Part shown: one piece after another, positions 45,416 through 56,575 of the stretch
Numbering within the stretch: position 1 is the first letter of the stretch
Layout of the letters: every line of letters begins with the position of its first letter
Source of the DNA: Cryptomeria japonica
Taxonomy: Eukaryota; Streptophyta; Pinopsida; Cupressales; Cupressaceae
Reading direction: 5' to 3'
NCBI RefSeq assembly: GCF_030272615.1
Contig: NC_081412.1
Location: 27,102,001-27,166,000 of the forward strand
Length of the DNA stretch: 64,000 bases
Made by a program: the position numbers and the translations under genes
Notes under the pieces: model-generated
Told to the model about the DNA's origin: nothing
Databases searched by the model: none
The model's input: the letters and a program-made list of their open reading frames with translations, nothing else

Positions 45416-47636
45416 CTAAGCCTGTGTACTTAGGTGGCCAATTTCTGCAAGTAGTGCATGGCACTCAGCTTTGAAGTCAACAAGAGAGACTTTATTAACT
45501 GTGACTTTCATCTTTGATTCTGAATTATATGTGTCAGTGGAAACCAACAGTGTGAATGAATAGTGATGTGACAGTAGTCTCTTAATCACTGAGCAAGGTG
45601 TTTCTGTTGTTGTTGGATCATTTTGTAGTGCACAAAGCTCTTTTGCAATTTTGTGTAGCAAGTGAATGCCACCCTCATCAAATGCAGTGGCCCATAGAGT
45701 ACCTGTTGCATCTTGTAACTTTACTGGCAAGAGGTAACTATAATTACAGTCTTGCATAGTCATTTCACATCTAGGGCAGAACCAATAATCATCAACTTGC
45801 TATGTACATTTTTTTTTGCAAGGCCTACCATTGACTATTAGTGGACAAGCTGCATAATAGAAATTTTGGTGAGTTACGTTTACAAAATGCAGAACAGTTA
45901 GCAAAGTAGTCTAAATTGTTTCTGGTTTGATACTCATCCTCTCACAGATTGAAGAAATAGTCATTCTAGTATATTTCCCATCTATGTGGATAGTTTCTGC
46001 AATAAAGGGTACAACAAGCAAAGGCTCCTTCCCTCTTAATGTTAGAGGTTCTACTTCTGGAAAAGTTGGGTTGATGTATAATGTGGTCGCAACTGTTATG
46101 TTTATAAGCTTCCCATTGAAATATCCAACACAAGAATTATGCAAAGCAAGGATAACCACACTATCATTGGTTAACATATTTTTCAATTCTAGGCCTTTTT
46201 GTACTGCCATTGGACCCCATAGGTTGATGTCAATTGTTGAATCAGATAGATCATTAATTTTCACAACACGTTTTTGTGTTTGACTGCAATCTTTCCTGTG
46301 TATTGGAATGATATCTCCAACATATAGAACAAGGCCAATTATGTCAACCAACGTGTTATTTGTTAGATGAAACAATTCACTAATGGGCATGAAAGGAGGA
46401 TGTTGTTGATCTACTTGATCTTCGTTGCTGCAACGTTTCAGTATGGATGCATCAGACAAGGTGATTTCTAAATGATTGTTTAGTTTGTTGTACCTTGCAT
46501 TTGCCTCCTTAATGGATCCCTTTGAAATAATATAATGTGAACCTACGTCCACACGGTTAGAGTGTATCTGAGCTATCTCATCAAAACATGTAACTCTAAT
46601 TTCAGAGCCCATATAGTCAACAATGTCAAAGCTAAACACATGGCCATTTTTTATGGCTATGCTATATGCCTTAATAGGGCGTTTATGAGTAACTCTCCCT
46701 TTGATTGTCCATTTATTCTGGTATGGATTCAAAGTTTTTATAGGGCTTATATTTTCAGAAGTTGTTGTTTGCGGGGATGGCAATTCAGTGGCAAACTGAA
46801 GAGATCGTTTAGATGTTGATGGTCTCTCCTCAAACATCATTTATGGTTGTTGTTCTTTGAACAAGTATATTGGTTTACCAAATAATGGGCAATCACTTTG
46901 TTTCACTTCCAAACTAAGTACTACAATAGTCCTGTGAAAACAAAAGACTTCTTTTTAAATTATTGTTAACTATACTTAAACAAAATTAAAAAGAGACGAA
47001 ACATATTGTATTTAATAATCATAGTTTGTTTCCTACCTTGTGCTCCATATGTATTGGCATGTATAACTCGATAACTGGACTATTGTGCCTATTTTTAGAA
47101 TATCTGAATCTATCAGAGTAGCATATTTAGAAGGCAAGATTGCCAACTGCATGTATGTGCCATCAGATAACACTAATTTATGTTTGTCAATATCATCTGT
47201 GTTGTTCTACATTTTCTGAAATGACAAAGCTTGTAGCAATTCTAAAGGAAAGTCATCCCCAGCAAATTGTTAGATTGAATTGCAAAAGGGGTAGGGGCAT
47301 ACTCTTGGGTTTTTGCCTACAAAAAATAATACGAATATAGAGTATTTAATTTTAACGTTAAGCAGGTCATATATTTACTTACTTGTTAATGTAAAGCTTG
47401 TGTTAGTAAAGTATGTAATCAAGCTATGTTATCTATAAAGTATGCATCTACTTTTGTATTATGCTATGAAAAAAGGATGCATGTGGTAATTAAAAGGATG
47501 GCATGGAAAAGAGAGATGTATTGTCAAAAAAGAGAGCATAAAAGCTTTCTATTTTGAAAAGCTTTGATAATTTAGCTTACCAAATTATCAATTGTGGAGT
47601 GCTCTATCGGTTCAAAGGTGGCTGCTGAAGATGCCA
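45416..47636 (-). pseudogene. RPA1-like single-stranded DNA-binding protein of the Helitron
   Basis: It resembles the large subunit of replication protein A, which binds single-stranded DNA; plant Helitrons often carry such a gene. First exon candidate: MASSAATFEPIEHSTIDNL from ATG at 47634-47636 with donor GTAAGC. The next exon (about 47320-47040) gives the N-terminal OB fold (HKLVLSDGTYMQLAILPSK, then GTIVQLSSYTCQYIWST) with donor GTAGG, joining TIVVLSLEVKQSDCPLFGKP. After a TAA at about 46841, a 309-codon open part (46840-45911) holds the central OB folds (KWTIKGRVTHKRPIKAYS; DIVDYMGSEIRVTCFDEI). A C-terminal zinc-finger exon (ACPLIVNGRPCKKKCT, FCPRCE) continues to the stop at 45416. Stops inside the N-terminal and zinc-finger exons suggest decay. 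The large frame is intact. Confidence 0.88.
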
Positions 47637-48039
47637 TTGTGCATATATACCTTTTGACAATTAAAAGTAAATTATAACCATGATGAATTGTAGTTCTTAT
47701 ATCAGAATACAATCACAACATGATGTAAGCTTATCAAAAGTATATATGCACAAGCATAGCAAAATTAACTGAGCATAGAGTAACGTTGTTAGAGTTTATT
47801 TTTTGTTTCAAATGGTAATGAATTGATCATAATGTGATTGAAACATGCATTGAAAATGATAATTGATCATATGCTGATAAGCTTAAAAAACATAATGTAT
47901 GACATTATGATTTACATATTTGAGAGCATATTAACAAAATATGAGTTCATCTCATCAAAGATCTTTGAAAATATGGGATGGTTCTGTTTGTTTTGAATAT
48001 TAATCAAAATATGAATGTAACTTTTCAAAGATTCAATAA

Positions 48040-48360
48040 TTACAACAACACAGGATCAACCCAAGCAACGCATCCAAGCTCGTTATCAGTCCATTTAAAT
48101 ACTCTATCTCCCAATGTGAAAATAACCGTTGGATCAGTTAATTGTTCAGTACTTGGTATTGGTAAAGGTACTAATTCAATACTATGTATGGTTGTTACAA
48201 CACTACAAGATGTAGAGAGGTTCACTGTTGTTTGGTTTGGTGATTTATGTTCGTAGTGCTCAATTATCTTTTTGAGGTTTCTCTTTAACTTGTTGCTTTC
48301 TTGCAACATGCTTTCAATGACATTGTTGATGTCCTTTGTTTCTTTCAATCTTCTATCCAT
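48040..48360 (-). CDS. Unrecognised 106-codon Helitron ORF
   Basis: ATG at 48358-48360 and stop at 48040; it lies upstream of the RPA gene on the same strand. The first 40 residues are Lys/Glu-rich and heptad-like (MDRRLKETKDINNVIESMLQ, then NKLKRNLKKIIEHYEHK), so a coiled coil is plausible. The second half has a Pro/Thr-rich stretch and a hydrophobic TVIFTLGDRVFKWTDNELGC part. I cannot assign a family. It could be a small accessory gene, a captured gene piece, or chance. Confidence 0.4.
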   Translation of the reverse strand: MDRRLKETKDINNVIESMLQESNKLKRNLKKIIEHYEHKSPNQTTVNLSTSCSVVTTIHSIELVPLPIPSTEQLTDPTVIFTLGDRVFKWTDNELGCVAWVDPVLL

Positions 48361-48989
48361 TGTTGAAATTTGATTGTGTTAGTGTGGTTGTTTTCTGTTG
48401 GAATGACAGAATGGAAATGCATTACTAAAAAAAGTGAACATAGAAGAATAATACAACAAATATTTAGACATGTCATTACTTTTTTTTGAATATATAAATT
48501 TCAGAATGAATTTACATGTAGGCAATGCCTTCACTCTGGAAGACAAGTGCTTAGTTTCATTTATTTTAGAGTATGTGTATATATATATCCATGTGTATAT
48601 ATACAGGTATACATGTCTATATCGATGTACAAACACGTATACATTTACATTTGATATATATATCTATATCTATATATATACATGAATATATATTTAATAT
48701 TGAATTGGGTTTTTAGCAATGCTTTACGAAACACTTTCGGTTTGTGTGTATTCTACTGTAGGTTAAAAGGGTTTTAGTTGGCTGTTACAGTTTGAAGATA
48801 TTCATTGATTCAAGTTTTAACCAGTATAAATACTTTAAGGTTCTATTTCATTGTCTTTAATGATTTCATCCCTGAGGCTATGCATGAATGTCGGCATTCT
48901 TTATGGTCGGTTGCAACCATAAAATTTAATTTGTTTTGTTGTTGTCACCAATATTTGGCTCTACAAATTTTCACATAACGTTGCATGTA
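48361..48989. other. Helitron 5' region or flank
   Basis: Contains TATATA/CATGTA low complexity at 48575-48690. No TC-type Helitron 5' terminus could be fixed. The stretch ends at the outer CACTA element. Confidence 0.5.
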
Positions 48990-49449
48990 CACTAATACAT
49001 TTGGACTAGATTTTCGACTGAGGTTTCCGACAGAGAAGGTATATTGTGGCCAAATTTGATTTTTTTTTGAAAAAATGCCCGCATTCGTCGTAATTCCGAC
49101 GAAAATTACCCTTTTGGTTTCGACAAAGAAGGCATTAGCAATGAGAATTTTCTTTTTTTCAAAAAAGTGCTCGAGTTCGTTGTAATTCCGACGACAATGG
49201 CCATTACAAAATAAAAAACGAGGCGGGGAATTCATTTGTGAATTGCAATCCCGCGTAGGCATCCGTGGCGACTTCAACCCCCAAGAACATCAAACCAGCG
49301 TCGAAGGCAATCCCACCTAGGAGGTAGATTCAAATTGCCCTAGTTTTTAATTTCATGCTGCAAAAAATATACATGTGGTGGTTAATTGTCCTAGTTTAAT
49401 CTCGTAAAACCATAGAACTGTGATTGAGGAGTGAGCGTTCAATTTTGTA

Positions 49450-50215
49450 TCAACAATCCCTTCCTCCCGTATATGTGCGTGTTGATTGTTCACATGAGAT
49501 CACATCTCTTTGCGGTATCGTATCAAACATTTCACGAGCCTTGTCCATGTTTCCACATTTTGCGTTCATGTCAAGCAGGGCATTTGCAAGTACAACACCT
49601 AACAAAATTCCTCTATCCGTTATGCTTTGATGGATGTCCATACCCTGTTCCAAAGCTCCCATTTTTGCACAGGCAGGGAGGATGCTGGCAAAGGTTGTGG
49701 AATTTGGCTTTATGCCTTCCAATTTCATTTGCTTGAAAGTGTCTAAAGCCTTTTTGACGAATCCATTTTGCGCATATCCAGCAATCGTTGCAGTCCACAA
49801 GACAACATTTCTTTCAGGCATTCTATCAAATAGTTCACGTGCCTTGTCTATGCTTCCACATTTTTGCATACATGTCTACCAAGGCAATTACAACTACAAC
49901 ATCTAACAAAATTTCTCTATCCTTTATGCTTCGATGAATGTCCATACCCTGTTCCAAATCTCCCCTTTTGGCATAGGCAGGGAGTATAGTAGCAATGGTC
50001 ATGGAATTTGGCTTTACACCTGTCAATTGCATTTGCTTGAAAGTTTCTAAAGCCTTCTCAACAAATCCATTTTGTGCAGTTGCAACTACATCTGACAAAA
50101 TTCCTCTATCTTTTATGCTTTGATGGATGTCCATACCCTATTCCAAAGCTCCCATTTTGGCACAGGCTGGGATTAGGCTGGCAAACGTAACTAAAGAAAT
50201 GCAATGATCAGCTCC
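49450..50215 (-). pseudogene. PPR protein gene fragment captured in outer CACTA element
   Basis: Pentatricopeptide repeat sequence of the plant organelle RNA-binding PLS type. Visible repeats include KARELFDRMPERNVVLWTAT, IAGYAQNGFVKKALDTFKQM, KPNSTTFASILPACAKMGAL and NALLDMNAKCGNMDKAREMF. Reading from 50215 down: a TAG (about 50140) replaces Gln in LE-GMDIH; an internal deletion joins SDVV directly to ATAQNGF, losing about one repeat; a frameshift near 49862 separates the two open parts (50134-49835 and 49869-49450). Similarity stops after QRDVIS near 49480. There is no N-terminal transit peptide and no E or DYW domain. It runs opposite to the transposase. It is a truncated copy of a host gene carried by the transposon and cannot make a normal PPR protein. 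Confidence 0.85.
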
Positions 50216-50486
50216 AAAGACATCAAACCACTACTAACAAAACTGAGAGTCTAAAATATGATGGGGAATAGTGTGAGTTGTCCTAAAATAAAATATTTTA
50301 TTTTCAATTTCAACTAAAACATAATTACTCAGCCATTTAATGTTATTAATAAGTGTTTAATTTATGAAAGAGATAAATGGTTGGCCACAAGTACATGAGT
50401 TACTAAATGCACACAAATAAGTGAATTTGATATTCAAAACTATCTACAATGAATTCAATTCTTGTCCATTAGTCATTTATGTTTGC
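50216..50486. other. Outer CACTA interior, left of the inner insertion
   Basis: AT-rich, no gene. Ends at the AAT target site of the inner element. Confidence 0.6.
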
Positions 50487-50824
50487 AATCACTAATACAT
50501 TTGGGGTCAAATTCCGATGGAGGTTTCCGACGGACAAGGAGCATTGTGTGAAAATTTGATTTTTTTTTTTAAATTCCCATGTTTGTTGGAATTCCGATGA
50601 CCTTGAGAATTTTATTAAAAAAAAAAAACACAACGCATTTTCATTTTGAAAGAAAACCGAAGCAAGCAGCGACCATCTTGCATCCTTGTCCCCCCACTGA
50701 AGCGATCTCTGCACAAGCAAGGTAAGGTTTTTTTTGCAATCAAAGGAACTCTTTGTTTTTCAATGAAGGGCAACTAATTTTTTTTCGCAATCAAGGGCAA
50801 TTGGTTTTTTTTTGTGAATTAATC

Positions 50825-51065
50825 CATTTTGTGCATATCCTGCAATCTTAAAATTCCATGAAATGACATCTCTTTGAGGCATTCCGTCATACAGTTCACA
50901 TGCTATGTGTATGCTACCCCATTTTGTGATTTTTGTTATTGGAGCATTTGCAACTAATTTTTGACAAAAAAAACCCTTCGATTATGCTTTGATGGATGTC
51001 CATACCTTGTTCCAAAGCTCCTATTTTGGCACACGCAAGGAGGATGCTGGCAAACGTTGCATTGA
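50825..51065 (-). pseudogene. PPR repeat relic inside inner CACTA element
   Basis: Minus-strand pieces FASILLACAKIGALEQGMDI then HQSI, CELYDGMPQRDVISW and KIAGYAQNGLI are PPR motif fragments in different frames, with a deletion around 50950 and a homopolymer TTTTTTTTG at the junction. The left part matches 815-900 in inverted orientation. It is far shorter than the piece in the outer element. Confidence 0.75.
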
Positions 51066-52655
51066 GATCAACATGACTGTATTTCATGAGGATTTGAACT
51101 CAAAGCATTGGCACTATCACTTATGGCTATATTAGCTTTTTAAGACACTTTCATAGTGCACTTCACCTGTCCTAATAATGGACTATCATGAGATTCTTAA
51201 GAATGGAAATACTCCAAACATTCATGCCCTCTATGTTGTCATTGTGGTTTTCAATCATTGTGACTACATGCTTTTCAAGGACCAAGTAGTGTTCTTTTTT
51301 CATTGTTCTACAGTGCTTCTCAAGCTGCACCAACATAGTTTTATTTAATGGCTTTGTTTTGATAGTGATTTCTCCATGGCTTCCACTGTCTTTTTCTTGG
51401 CACATTCAATGCATTGTCATCTATCACTACTATTTATTGTCCTTTTTACCTTTATTGAGGTTGATCTCATACATGTCATTCACTTTGTCTATGAGTATAT
51501 CTCAACCAGTTCACTGTTGTAAGTAAAAATAAAAGATTAGTCTCATCTCTTTTACTATTTTAGACCTTCATAGTAATCTTTGCAATATATCATTTCCTTC
51601 CAATTATATGGAATAATGATTTTCTTTTTATGGAATGTGATGAAGGCTTGAGTGTGTCTTCTTGAACTCACTTATTATCAGCTCCTCTATGATTACCTTA
51701 GATCTTTGTGGCTAAGAATTGTTCTTGATGAACTTATGCTCTTTATTGATTTCTTTTACTACCATTATATTATCTTGAAAAAGGCTTGTTCAATGCTCCC
51801 TTAGCATGCATGTGCTCTCTTTGTATTGATCTAGGGCTACTCATTAATGTATCTATGGATTTCCCTTATTCACTATGTTGTGATAGTCATTTGCAGATTT
51901 GGGACTATCATCTTTCATAATTTGATGTCTTTAAGATGTGGGTACATTTCTTGACAAGAAAAGCTCAAGCATTTGTGAAGTTCAAAGAGTTTAAACCCCT
52001 TGTTGAATGGTCATCCAGTTGTAAATGGGTACATTCTCTAAATGCAAAATGCTCAAGTAAATGAGAAATTCACTCAAAATGATTATTCCACAACTAAAAG
52101 AAAACAACTAACCACTACATATATGCATCAACAAAACAGTGTTGTATAGAGACCTAATCATGCCTTCATGGAAATGTAGATCATGTTCCTACATTTTGGA
52201 CAAAAGCAATTCACACAATAATATATTTGTTGAACACACCCACCACAAAGATTTGGTTATGCAATAATATATTTGTTGTTAACTTTATCATGGAGGATTT
52301 GGTTATGCTTGTTACAATCAAGGTTTGACCAAACTAATTCTTAAATATACAAATGAAGAGTGTGGTTGGTTGGTGACTAATTACTCTTTTTAACACCATT
52401 TACAAGATCATATCTAAATCAAGTGTCTCAAGAATTAAGCTACTACTAAGAAGATAGTTTGCCTAAAGCAAATGGGTTTCTTGGGTGGCTATTTATTGTA
52501 GATAACTTAGTTCCTTCATGAGAATCAATCAATTTGGAACATGTATAACTCACATTTGTGACATGTCACTAATGCAATTCCTTAGTACTTGTTTGAGTAC
52601 TATCTCCTCTATTGTTTTCTATCCACTTTTGTGTCCTTCTTAGAACAAATAATAG
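51066..52655. other. Inner CACTA interior without genes
   Basis: No supported ORF or structured repeat is seen. Confidence 0.5.
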
Positions 52656-52659
52656 ATTA

Positions 52660-53240
52660 ATGAGAAGGTGGAAAAGGTGGATTCACCTAAGAGGGAGTGG
52701 ATTTTCCCAATAATATGTTAGATTCTCCCAAGGATGGATGGACTATACACTTGAAAGGTAGATGATTAAGGATGATGACAAAGTGAATTTTCCTTAGAAT
52801 GATAGGGTTGATTTTCCTAAGAACAAGTAGATTCATGTAAACTAGAGGATACAAATTTGGACAAAATAATGGAAGGAGACTAAAACTAGATAGATTCACC
52901 TAAATGGGAGTGTAGTCATCTAAGGATAGGAAAAATTCACCATTTGCATAAGAAAGATGGATAAGATAAACGATTTATGTGAAATAGATTCACCTAAGAG
53001 AAAGTAGATTCACATAAGGACAGGTGGATTTTCCTAAAGATGAAGGGATAAGACTTAACAAAAAGAGGACTTAGGATGATGACAAGGAGGATTCATTTAA
53101 GGATATGGCATATTCACCTAAGGGATAGTGTATTCTCCCAAGAATATGGAAAAATTATTGATTGGTGGAATGACATACTAGATCAAGGAATGATACAAGG
53201 GTAGATTCACCTAAATATAGGGTAAATTCGGCTAAAAGGG
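52660..53240. repeat. Degenerate GATTCACCTAAG / GATTTTCCTAAG minisatellite
   Basis: About fifteen variants of a GATTC(A)CCTAAG-like core recur at irregular 20-50 base spacing (for example 52680, 52699, 52790, 52810, 52888, 52989, 53007, 53028, 53115, 53204). No coding potential. Confidence 0.75.
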
Positions 53241-54290
53241 TACCCATGAGATTGTGGTACTGAGTACCTATCTATGGATGGTGTATTTGGATACAAGTAT
53301 GATGAAACCATGCTTGTGTATGATGAAACAAAGTCCAGATCTCTATTATAGGTCCAACATAATCTCTATTATTTGTGACACCATTTTATTAGCATATCCA
53401 ATTAGGGTAATTTATGGGTTTAATTATGGATCATGTTGTCTATTTCCATGCACTATTGAACTTATTTGGATGTATTGTGATTATTTTAATTTTGAAGTTA
53501 TAAATAAATTATGTTTGTACCTTACAAAGGGTAAATCCAATTGATGTTTGGGCAGTTTATTTGAAAACTTATGGTGATTATTGCCCTATGTTATGTAATG
53601 GAGTTATTTTTACACTAAGCAATTAACTAGAAAAATGAATTTGTATTGTTGTACAAGTGTAATGAAACCATGCTTGTGTGTTTACATGTTTGTGCATCCT
53701 ATTGAGAACCAACCTCGTTGTTGAGGAACTCAATAAATGTGGTGTTAAGTAGAAGAATGGAAAACTCAAGAAGCTATGGTGACATATTGTGGCATTAGTA
53801 GGGATTATCTCTATTGACCACACCTTTCAAAGATAGTATCCCCTAGTTCTCCTCATAAAATGGACCATTGGATGGCTCATAGTGGTATCCTATCCTACAT
53901 TTATCTTGATGGCATTGTCGATAGTTGGTATGTGGTTCTTGGTACGGGTTTCCTCTTACCCTATTATCTTATTTATATCTTTGTTCCAACATGTGGAGAT
54001 TGATTTTTGTCATGCTATGATGATTTTCATGTTTGCACGTGTTTTGACATTATGCAAATAGATATGATGTCACACCATACTTATGTTTTGATATAGTGTA
54101 AGTGATGGTTACATGTTGTTGATGGTAGCGATTTGGGTTCAAAGACACAATTCCACACACACACACAAATATTTGAAGATGCATTTTATATTATTCCTTC
54201 TTAGTGGCGATTAGTGTTGGAAGATTTGCACACATGTAGAGAGGAACACATGTTAGATACAATAGGTTGTGTTTGATAACATATGAATGT
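53241..54290. other. Inner CACTA interior without genes
   Basis: The GAAACCATGCTTGTGT phrase recurs at 53305 and 53663. Otherwise unstructured. Confidence 0.5.
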
Positions 54291-54329
54291 GCCTCATGAT
54301 GTATACATATAGCTTTGGTGTGTGACATG

Positions 54330-54640
54330 CATGCAGATTTTTCCATAAGACACATTGCTATGTGGCATGTGCCCTATGCATGTCTTCTTTGTGAGGCATG
54401 TTGCTATGTGCAATGTGGCCCTAGGTATGTCTTCTCTATGAGGTGTATTGCCATGATATGTTAGGATTTGTAGTGAGCCGGCCACAAATGCATGCATGAG
54501 GGACTATTATTATAGTCATGTTTTTTGGGCATGTAGCCTAGGCATGTCTTCTCCATTAGGTACATGGCCATGCCATGTGGGAGTTTTTGTGTTCATGCCA
54601 CAAATGCACACATGAGGGACTATTATTGGAGTCATGATGA
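54330..54640. repeat. Imperfect repeats with GCATGTCTTCT core
   Basis: GCATGTCTTCTTTGTGAGGC, GTATGTCTTCTCTATGAGGT and GCATGTCTTCTCCATTAGGT occur in a row. CACAAATGCA(T/C)(G/A)CATGAGGG, then ACTATTATT, occurs twice (54485 and 54600). Confidence 0.8.
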
Positions 54641-54649
54641 ATCTTCACT

Positions 54650-56575
54650 CTATTTAGCCACAATTTCTAGTCGTATAGTTATGTAATGTGCACTTTTAAG
54701 GATTGTGAAGTTTCCTTGAATTATTGATGATCTCTCATCTTTGTTGCATGGGCCAACAATTTTATTTTATCTTGTTTGAATTAGTTTAATCACTATTGTG
54801 AGTTTTATCTATTGTGTAGTTATTGTGGCTATGTTTGATTTGCTATTGGAATTGAACACATTTATTTGACTTATTATTGGTACTATTTTTTCTTTCTTTC
54901 AATATTTATGATCTTTGGTAGTTTAGTGAAACTCTTGCTATTTTTAAATGTTGCCTTCTTTGTTGTGATGTGATTCCTCACCAAGATCGACGTAGATAAC
55001 CTTGGATGAGTGTATATAAGGAATCAAAAATTGGGAAAATTTGAGGATAGGGGTAAGTGTTTGTTGTATGGGTATCTATGATCCACTTGTACATTCTTAG
55101 TGATTATTGACTGCTATGTCTTGGAGGCTAATCCCATTAAACAAACAAGGGGGAAGTCATACATAATCGTATGAATCCTCCCTAGTTGTGTGTGGATTCA
55201 AGACCATCATTTCATATGGTTCTTGGTTACTTTGTGAGACCATGGCATCCTCTTAGACCAATATGTGAGCCTTGTATTGTTATCCCTGCAATGTGGATGA
55301 ATAAGTGTATGTTAAAATAAATGCTTTGCATGCCATATAGTTGCATATGAGTTGTTCACATCATCATATCATGATTTAGAATATGTGAATTCTTTTATCC
55401 ATGTGAAGTTGAATGATTGATTATGAAAATGTGTTATACATTGAAGCATAATCTGTAAGATGTTCTCTTCAAGAAAAAATATTTATGCTTTCATAGTGAA
55501 ATGTTGACGAAATGGGTTCCTAGTCTAGGAAAGTAAACTACAAACTTATACATTCACCATTTCAAAACATTTTATTGGGGAATAGTCAATTTGGTTCAAT
55601 TTAATTCCTCTAGGAGAGACCAGCAATATGATTAATTGTTCCATTTTGATGTGATTGGATATGATTAGATATAATTTCATTGAAGATGCAAGAACTAAGT
55701 AAAATTATGCAAAATTGACAAGATTAAGCATAAACAGGCAAATAATAAAGCAAAAAGCTAACATAGAGGTACATATTTGGAAATAAGACTCTAAAATGAA
55801 CCTAATCAGTTATCTATAGGGAAAATGAGGTTAGAGATAATCTACCTATATGGAAAGTGGTTAAACTCTACCTCTAAGTGGCTCATCTTGAGCATTGTCG
55901 GTATATGGGCATTGATGGCATATTATATCTGGTTCTATCATTTTTGTGGGTGCAAAATTAACAAGGCAAAATAGTATTCGTGGGATCATGATCTCATCAA
56001 AATGGTTTTGGCTTTGCATTTATGATAGCACATTGATCACACCTTACAAAAGGTTCCAATCTCATACATAGCATCCCAAAGTAAGGTCAATAATGATGTA
56101 ACTTAATGCTTAAATTGGAGTTATGGGTAGTCATATACCGATCATTTCCAGGATTGATGCTTAAACTAGAGTTCTCAGTAGTCATATACCCATGGCATAG
56201 GGTAGGGGTGACTTGCAAACAATGCTAGTTCTAGATGCCTGTTTGCTTGGTGTATAACTTGTCAAAATTAGATCGATTGGCTACAGGTCTGCCATAAAGT
56301 TTCCAACTCATCACTAGTGAAAATACAAGAACCAAGGCTTAGAATACTCAAAAATGTCTCTCAGAAAGTCTGCAACAGGCAAACTTTTAGTAAGAATTTG
56401 CAGACACAATGCTCAGAAATTCACACAATCAGCTACATTAAATATGTTCTCTATTAAGTTCAATGTTTTAAGATGAAAAAGAAGAGTTAAATGGTTTTGG
56501 TTCGATTTGCAATTTTTGTGAAGCTTTTGTACTGAAGTTTCCATAGCCCGATTTTTTTGCCTGTGACGAAAGAAC
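54650..56575. other. Inner CACTA region upstream of transposase
   Basis: No gene is recognised. Promoter and 5' UTR of the transposase would lie here. From about 56563 it becomes near-identical to the sequence preceding the outer transposase start. Confidence 0.5.

Larger units (their letters stand above)
37861..48989 (-). mobile_element. Helitron, autonomous type (Rep-helicase and RPA), 3' end defined
   Basis: The minus-strand 3' terminus is at 37861: a 7-bp stem (TTGCAGG/CCTGCAA) with 7-base loop followed by CTAG and host T, the Helitron signature. It coincides with the loss of homology between duplication copies. Inside, on the minus strand, are an RPA1-like gene (45416-47636) and a Rep-helicase gene (40054-44285), the gene set of plant Helitrons. 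The 5' TC terminus was not found; it should lie right of 48360. The element probably continues to 48989, where the outer CACTA element begins, and may resume beyond the window. Confidence 0.85.

Noticed and set aside
48574-48690. Helitron 5' terminus near the TATATA-rich tract
   Set aside because: No TC terminus next to a T in the expected context could be picked out reliably.
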